This document shows positions 63,052 through 64,000 of a DNA stretch of 64,000 nt, one piece after another. Under the pieces are notes generated by a model. The model saw nothing but the letters and a program-made list of their open reading frames with translations, was not told the origin of the DNA and ran no database searches. Source of the stretch: Streptomyces sp. 71268 (GTDB lineage Bacteria; Actinomycetota; Actinomycetes; Streptomycetales; Streptomycetaceae); the NCBI RefSeq assembly GCF_029392895.1, contig NZ_CP114200.1:2387001-2451000 (forward strand), in the 5' to 3' direction. Position 1 is the stretch's first letter. The number at the start of each line of letters is the position of its first letter. The position numbers and the translations under genes are program-made.

Positions 63052-63666
63052 GTGGATGTGACCACACTCGCCGTTGCTCTCATCGGCGTCGGAGGAACAC
63101 TGGGTGGCACTTTGGGGGGCGCAGTGCTCAGCCAGCGGGCCAATCGGGAGCAGGATCAGCGTGCCGAACGCGAACGGGAGCGAGAGCGGCACGAGCAAGC
63201 GATACAGACCAGGCGGGACTTGTACGCCCGCCTGAACACCACCGCCCGCGCCTACCGGGTCGCCGCCCGAGACGCCGTGGAGGCGGCCAAGCGTGGTGAG
63301 GACATAGACCCGGCTCTCCTCGAAAGCGCAAAGGAAGCCTGGGCGGATGAGTACTCCCTAGCGCAGATGACACTGGCGAAGGACATCCTGGATGTGGCCT
63401 CGACCCTCAACAGGGCTCTGGGGCTCGGGTATGCGGTCGTCAAGCATCTGCCTGGCAGCCCCGACCCCGACGAGGCCTTTCGGCGGGCAGACGCATGGTT
63501 CAGCGGCCCACTGTCCGACGGTGTCTACCTGCTACGGGTCACACTGAGGCACGACCTGGGAGTCGAGGTTGACTCGGACTTCGAGCAGACACGGGCGCAA
63601 TTCCTCGCTGCGCTCGACAGTGCACGGGATGACCTCGCGCGCCACATGGCCGCAAGCGGAACCTGA
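63052..63666 (+). CDS. Membrane-anchored helical protein of unknown function
   Basis: 204 residues from GTG 63052. An N-terminal membrane span with Gly repeats (LAVALIGVGGTLGGTLGGAV) is followed at once by a highly charged coil (RANREQDQRAERERERERHE), then helices without recognisable motifs (ARLNTTARAYRVAARDAVEA, SLAQMTLAKDILDVASTLNR). The layout is that of a cytosolic helical domain tethered to the membrane. Third-position GC is lower than in the core genes. It follows the tRNA-Arg gene, so it may belong to a transferred segment. I do not recognise the family beyond this. Confidence 0.75.
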   Translation: MDVTTLAVALIGVGGTLGGTLGGAVLSQRANREQDQRAERERERERHEQAIQTRRDLYARLNTTARAYRVAARDAVEAAKRGEDIDPALLESAKEAWADEYSLAQMTLAKDILDVASTLNRALGLGYAVVKHLPGSPDPDEAFRRADAWFSGPLSDGVYLLRVTLRHDLGVEVDSDFEQTRAQFLAALDSARDDLARHMAASGT

Positions 63667-63889
63667 TCGGCCGGATCATCCGCCTGATCTCATGGCCGGA
63701 CAGCACACGTGACGCAGCCTCGGGTGGCGGCGCCGGGGCACTGGTGGCCGTCCGCGGTGAGAGCCGCCACTCGACTGTTGCGCGATACATAGGACGACGG
63801 GCCCCGGCGCAAGCCAGCTGGCGACGCGCCTCACACGCTCATGCACAAGGGGAAACCGCCCTGCGGGCTCCCTACGCCAGGCACTCCCC

Positions 63890-64000
63890 TCACTCCTCCC
63901 CCGACTCCTTCGCCGTCCCCCCACGCGACCACGTCAGGCCCTCCATCTGTTCGATGCTCTGGTTGAACTCGATGAGGAGGCTGACGAACTGCTCGGTTTT
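63890..64000 (-). CDS. 3' end of an unknown gene
   Basis: 36 codons (KTEQFVSLLIEFNQSIEQ, then MEGLTWSRGGTAKESGEE) read leftward from the window end to a TGA at 63890. It looks helical and acidic, with a likely real C-terminus, but is too short to assign. The 223 bp between it and the membrane protein hold no supportable gene. Confidence 0.55.
   Translation of the reverse strand, partial: KTEQFVSLLIEFNQSIEQMEGLTWSRGGTAKESGEE

Overview
This is a GC-rich actinobacterial chromosome segment, almost certainly from a Streptomyces. The clearest sign is the adjacent pair scy-filP, which encodes the tip-growth coiled-coil cytoskeleton of filamentous actinomycetes. Other signs are nucS, GTG/TTG starts, strong third-position GC bias, and a gene order that agrees with the conserved core of Streptomyces chromosomes. 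Most of the window is core genome. Only the right end, beyond a tRNA-Arg gene at about 62.7 kb, looks accessory.

Layout. 1-4.5 kb: the end of a MarR regulator, a nucleotidyltransferase, and a two-component system divergent from a secreted acidic PepSY protein, with repeated TTCAGC boxes between them. 4.8-7.7 kb: methylmalonyl-CoA/short-chain acyl-CoA genes (meaB, thiolase, epimerase mce). 7.8-17.7 kb: scy and filP, then two tandem, clearly duplicated ABC ATPase-permease pairs whose ATPases carry long Pro/Gly/Gln-rich tails. 17.8-25.3 kb: a small zinc-motif protein, a luciferase-like oxidoreductase, a small conserved protein divergent from nucS, a membrane-anchored STAND-like ATPase with a Pro/Thr outer tail, a STAS protein and 3-hydroxybutyryl-CoA dehydrogenase. 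25.5-34.9 kb: a TetR-controlled ABC exporter, cobalamin adenosyltransferase, a membrane protein, a NarL-type two-component pair, a chitinase with the typical direct-repeat chi operator, and a HAD hydrolase.

35-43.6 kb: DUF2550 and the whole F1Fo ATP synthase operon (atpI-B-E-F-H-A-G-D-C, transcribed leftward). 43.8-55 kb, all leftward: a polyprenyl-phosphate GlcNAc-1-P transferase, glyA, a phosphatase-fold protein without its nucleophilic Cys, a Sua5/YrdC tRNA-modification gene, prmC, prfA, rpmE, an LCP glycopolymer transferase and rho. 55-62.4 kb: the aspartate-family genes thrB, thrC, hom (thrA) and lysA, then a catalytically stripped arginyl-tRNA synthetase paralogue and a stand-alone receiver protein. 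62.7-64 kb: tRNA-Arg(CCG) with a strong terminator, a membrane-anchored helical protein of unknown function, and the 3' end of an unknown gene.

How the parts fit. Methylmalonyl-CoA handling (meaB, mce) goes with the B12 adenosyltransferase. prmC methylates the release factor made by prfA. The GlcNAc-1-P transferase and the LCP protein belong to the start and end of wall glycopolymer assembly. hom-thrC-thrB-lysA form one aspartate-family cluster. The least understood items are the ArgRS-like protein (60.5-61.7 kb), the Ser-for-Cys pseudophosphatase (46.9-47.6 kb), the STAND-like transmembrane ATPase (20.9-23.6 kb) and the duplicated ABC cassettes beside the polarity genes. I saw no CRISPR array, insertion sequence or integrase.
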